Below, in pieces: positions 60,337-64,000 of a stretch of 64,000 bases of DNA. The position numbers and the translations under genes are program-made. Position 1 is the stretch's first letter. Each line of letters opens with the position of its first letter. The stretch lies in assembly GCA_039621445.1 (NCBI GenBank), contig CP154955.1:47972086-48036085 (forward strand), written 5' to 3'. The DNA is from Euglena gracilis (taxonomy: Eukaryota > Euglenida > Euglenophyceae > Euglenales). Below the pieces are notes generated by a model. That model had not been told where the DNA came from, searched no databases, and worked only from the letters and a program-made list of their open reading frames with translations.

Positions 60337-62170
60337 TCCAAAAAAGCGGTGTCACACCCCTCTCCAGATACACCTACTTCCATTGTAATCCAAAAGTCAA
60401 GGAACCCAACACCCCCTCGCAGTTATTCTTAAATTCTAAAAGGGAGTCTGGTTTCATCGCCTGTCAAACGTACAGCATCCACAGGTCATCGTACGCCGCC
60501 AGATCTGGCCGATTGGGTGCCGAGGGGTGGTGTGGGGGTTGGTTTCGGTAGGCGCCATTTGGATGTAGGTGTCGGTCAGGGTTCGATATATAAGGGGGGG
60601 GGGTGGTCCGGACCCCCCTGCGGGCCAGGAGGGGGGGTGGGGGGGACACCTTCCCCACCTGAACAGTGGCGCGGTCAGGGTGACCGATTGGGGGAAAATT
60701 GGCCAAAAATGCAAAAAAATTCGGCGCAAAGCGCCGGAGGAAAAAATTGACCCTTTTTGGGGGGGGTCCCGGGTACCCGCCGAGGGTCGGTCCGGACCCC
60801 CTTGCAGGTGGGGGGGGGGGCCCGGACCGGAGGTGGGGTGAGGGGGACACCCCCCCCACCTAAACCATGCACGCCTCCCTTATATCTAACCCTGCTGTCG
60901 GTAGGTGTCCAGCGGACAGTATGCAGACAAGCAGTTTCGGAGAGGGAGCGGTAAAAATGTTCGCCCGCGCCCTTCCGGTGGCGAAGGCAAGTTAGGACTT
61001 CGTATTTGAAAGGGTTCGAACTGCCCAGCCCTAACGAGTTTTGTTCGCCAAAAAAATTGTCGGCGAACAGGGTCCCAGGGGTTACGAAAAAAATGGTACA
61101 TTTGCGCAAATGCGCCCAATTCAACGAAAAAACCCCTAAGTGCGAATTCGGCCACCTAAGCGGAAAGCAAGCAAGCAAGCAAGCAACCAGAAACACCTTG
61201 GACATTTCTCACTGACCCAGTACCAACAAAACCCACAAGGAGCAAGCTTTTGCTTTCAGATGGTGCAAGCAATGCAGGCATCAAAAACAAAAAGAATGGG
61301 AGGGGCGAGCAGCCTCAACCCTCTCTTTGTCTGTCACACAGAACCCCCCCCCGCTGCCCCGGCGCTTGGGCCATGATTGAACAGGGAGAGGGAGACTTTG
61401 CCCAAAATTTTATTCAGCGGTTTGATTCCACTTTATTCCGGTTTCTTCTGGTCTTTCCGGTAAATTTCTGCTGGAGGCAGCAGAAATCAAGCAAAAGCAC
61501 ACAAAATGCCCAAATTGACCAAAAGTGCAAAAGTTTTGCCTGATTTGGGAGAAAAAATGCAAACAAATTCCAATGGTCCATAAAAGGTGACCTTGACCTT
61601 GGCTTCCATTTTTATTTTGAAACTCCCAAATTCTTGGCAAAAACAAAGATTCCAGTTATTCCAGAAATATTCTTGGTGCATTCCAGTTCTTCCAATTCAG
61701 GTTTTTTTTTCAGACCAGGGGAGGAGAGATCCCACCCATCCCCTAGAGGCCCCACCCATACCCTACAGGCCCCCCCCGGGGGGGTCCCGGGGGACCCACT
61801 CACTTTTTCCCGAATGGCCAAAAATCGTGCAAAATGCTAACAATAGCATCTGTTCAAAAATTTTCGGCGCCTTCAGCGCTGAACAGTATATCCGGGGGGA
61901 GGGGGGAGCTCGGCCAGACCCACCCCAGGGTCCAAGATTAAAAAAAAACCCTCTTCCTATTATCCCCTGCTTTGCCCCAAGGTTAGAGCCAGCAGGCTTC
62001 TTTTTAAGACCCCCGGGGGGGGTGTCCCCCCCAGGGAGAGGGGGACCCCCCCAAAATCGGGCCCGTTAAAGACAACATTCAAAAATTTTCGGCGCTTCGT
62101 GCCGAAAAGGTATACCCGGCCCCTCCGGTGCGGGACCCCCCCCAGGGGGGGGGGGTCTTCTGACTTAAAA
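60337..62170. other. G/C-run-rich repetitive sequence, no gene found
   Basis: No supported gene. G or C runs of 7-12 recur every 50-150 bases. A motif AAAATTCGGCGC...GCGCCG(AA) occurs near 60715, 61858 and 62083, each followed by C/G runs, indicating a dispersed repeat. An imperfect inverted repeat (CAGGGTTcGATATATAAGGG type) pairs about 60575-60600 with 60880-60905. Short proteins predicted here are G/C-run artefacts. Confidence 0.4.
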
Positions 62171-64000
62171 AGATGCCTGAGAGCCAGGTAAGCATTTTTC
62201 AGCAAAAAATTTGCAGTGAAAAGCCACTTACGGATGCCATTTTCTTTTATTGTGGGACACTTTGTCCCCTTTTTTTGCCGGCTGACCCGAACTTTATTTC
62301 AATGGACCTCCAGGGGAGGGGGGGGCAATCCACAGGATTGGAGCTGCTGGCTGGACGGTCCCCTCCACTTCAAAAAAACCCCCTGGGGCCAAATTTGAAT
62401 GTTCAGAGTTCTGGCGGGCCATGTGCAAAATAAGCCAGAAAGCTCAAAGATGGGGTGCCAAAGGTGTGAGTTAAGGCTGAGGGCCAACTTTGGGGGAGCA
62501 GGGTTGCACACTTCTTCATGAGGTGGGCCAAGAGCCTAAGGTGGCCAAGCGCCGGGGGGGGGCACACTCCTTCTGACTCCCCAAAATAATGCCCTTACGC
62601 GCTTCGGCAACCATAGACCAGGGTAGCCCCCCCCCCCGACATGACGACAGTGGCGCGATTCTTCCTCCTGGTGGTGGTGCGATTCAGCTTGAACACCCGA
62701 GACGATCTGGAACATCCGAGGTGATCAGAAACGTGCAAGAATGAAACAAACTTGTCACAAACTTGCTGAATCTGAACAAACTGGAAGGGGGGGTTGAAGT
62801 GCCCTGCAGTGCCTGACCCGTCTCAGAATGGCTTTAGGCCTCTGATGCCCGGGGGGGGGGGATGGGTGCCTTTTGTACCGACCCAAAAACAGTCCCACCC
62901 CCCCCGCGCCTTATAATTCAGCCAGGGGGCGCCGCATCAAAAGGAAATGCTGGCAGAGTTCCTGGTTTCTCTTCAGCACCAAAGAGAGGGATGGCCCCCT
63001 GAGACAGAGACAGCCCCTGGAGGCGGTGGCGTGCCTGCACCTGCTCCCCTCGTCTCCTAACGCCGCCGCCATAGGCAGGTGGAAGCCTTCGCAGCCGTAG
63101 CAGGGACCTCGGGACGGAGGGGAGGGGGGTCAGGCCGCCACGCCTGCAGTGGGGCCTGACGGGGGAAATTCGGGAATTCCAATCATCCAACCACCCCCCC
63201 CCAAATATAAACAACCCTTTGGCCGATTTTGGTCCAACGCCCGAATATAAACGTTCTGTGAAGAAATGATCATTAAAAATGTCATTAAAGCGGTTGACAG
63301 TGGCGACGTCCCGGATATGAGCAACCCTTGGGGCCGACTTTTCAGAAACCCAAATATTAACAACCGGTTGCTTACATATTCGGGGGGCTTGCATTGTTCA
63401 CCCATGCACAACAGCCTGAACCTGTGGAAACCAGGGGGTTATCTCGAAGACCCTGCCGTTCCGCTGGCGGGCTGGGAAAAAAAAGTACTGGCTGGCTGGC
63501 TGCCCCCCCCCTCCCCGAGGAAGCCTCAGGCTGACAGTTCATTCACAGCGCTTACCATGCACAACAGCGTTTACACGTGTGCTACATTGTTTGCCCACAC
63601 ACATCAACATTTATCCGCCACATTGTTCACCTGTGCACCACGTTTCCCAGCTGAAATTTTTCACAACTCATTCATTATTCACAATTAATAACCAATGTTC
63701 AAGCCTTCGTGATACAATCATCCTTTGGTACAAACCCCCTATAAAGCACTATATATATATACAAACTATAAAGCACAAATGCATTTATAGCGGTGCGCCT
63801 CTATTTAGACCAGAGTTGTCTGACGTTTGATTTCCTTCAGAAAATATCATAAAAATGGGGATGTGCTTGTGGCGGACCGCCACCCTTGGGGGTGCTTTTA
63901 TTTTGGTCCCTGCACTTATAATGGCCACCACACTTTCATTGGGGGGGTTCCTTTCCAAACCCCACCAGTGCAGATGTCAGCTAACGCCTTCGGAAACAGT
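62171..64000. other. Unassigned sequence at the right end of the window
   Basis: No frame longer than about 160 codons and none with recognisable motifs. The minus-strand frame 62918-63394 has mixed composition (VWVSEKSAPRVAHIRDVATV-like) but lacks supporting signals. An AT-rich patch with TATATATATA lies at 63750-63760. I see no tRNA, rRNA or LTR boundary. Confidence 0.3.

Noticed and set aside
60555-60925. A further small inverted-repeat element bounded by CAGGGTTcGATATATAAGGG-like ends
   Set aside because: Arms match only over about 18 of 20 bases, no TA or other duplication is visible, and no empty-site copy exists here.
63740-63770. TATATATATA patch as a promoter TATA box
   Set aside because: It is a simple dinucleotide tract with no gene downstream and no other promoter signal.
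1-64000. tRNA, rRNA or other structural RNA genes
   Set aside because: Apart from primer-binding sites that mirror tRNA-Met ends, I saw no cloverleaf or rRNA-like block; no such gene is claimed.

Overview
This 64 kb window is eukaryotic and consists almost entirely of transposable elements, many nested inside one another. Chromodomain Ty3/gypsy elements, a DIRS-type tyrosine-recombinase retroelement, primer-binding sites matching initiator tRNA-Met (TGGTAGCAGAG...), TA-flanked inverted-repeat elements and the lack of any dense native gene set point to a repeat-rich protist or algal nuclear genome. GKGKG-type Gag linkers and methyltransferase domains inside retroelements would suit an alga (dinoflagellate- or green-lineage-like), but the taxon cannot be fixed from this sequence.

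Left part (1-12.3 kb): a fragment of LTR family L2 (+ strand), then Element I on the minus strand. Element I is a decayed Ty3/gypsy chromovirus (RT, RNase H, integrase, chromodomain) carrying about 6 kb of unusual Pro/Ala/Gln-rich and Cys-rich reading frames between pol and its 3' LTR. Its upstream end is a chimeric junction of gag and integrase fragments.

Middle part (12.3-35.2 kb, with its 5' LTR resuming at 53.4-54.2 kb): Element II, minus strand, an old Ty3/gypsy chromovirus that carries a DNA C5-cytosine methyltransferase-like domain between Gag and protease. It is split by (a) a 1.67 kb TA-flanked inverted-repeat element inside RT (19182-20853), (b) the complete Element III (26022-34361, + strand) inside Gag, and (c) a two-level nest inside its 5' LTR. 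Element III is nearly intact (LTRs, PBS, gag-pro, a Dam/DIRS-like methyltransferase domain, pol with chromodomain) and is damaged mainly by one stop codon and one 11-bp tandem duplication.

Nest at 35.2-53.4 kb: two gag-only LTR retrotransposons of one family (TG-1 and TG-2). TG-2 (42827-52106) sits inside the gag of TG-1 (35213-53389), and TG-1 sits inside the Element II LTR. TG-2 has a 1009-residue Gag and no pol. It carries two small TA-flanked inverted-repeat elements that are absent from TG-1. LTR, 3' UTR and gag similarity make Element I the likely autonomous partner.

Right part: 54.2-55.6 kb holds two short coding-like pieces that may be native exons. 55636-60336 is a DIRS-type element with inverted terminal repeats and a clear internal complementary region. 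60.3-64 kb is G/C-run-rich sequence without a recognisable gene.

The insertion order can be read directly from the nesting: Element II; then Element III, TG-1 and the 1.67 kb element into it; then TG-2 into TG-1; then the two small inverted-repeat elements into TG-2. A separate sequence-level signature, very dense short perfect inverted repeats, marks the Element I / TG family in both coding and noncoding parts.
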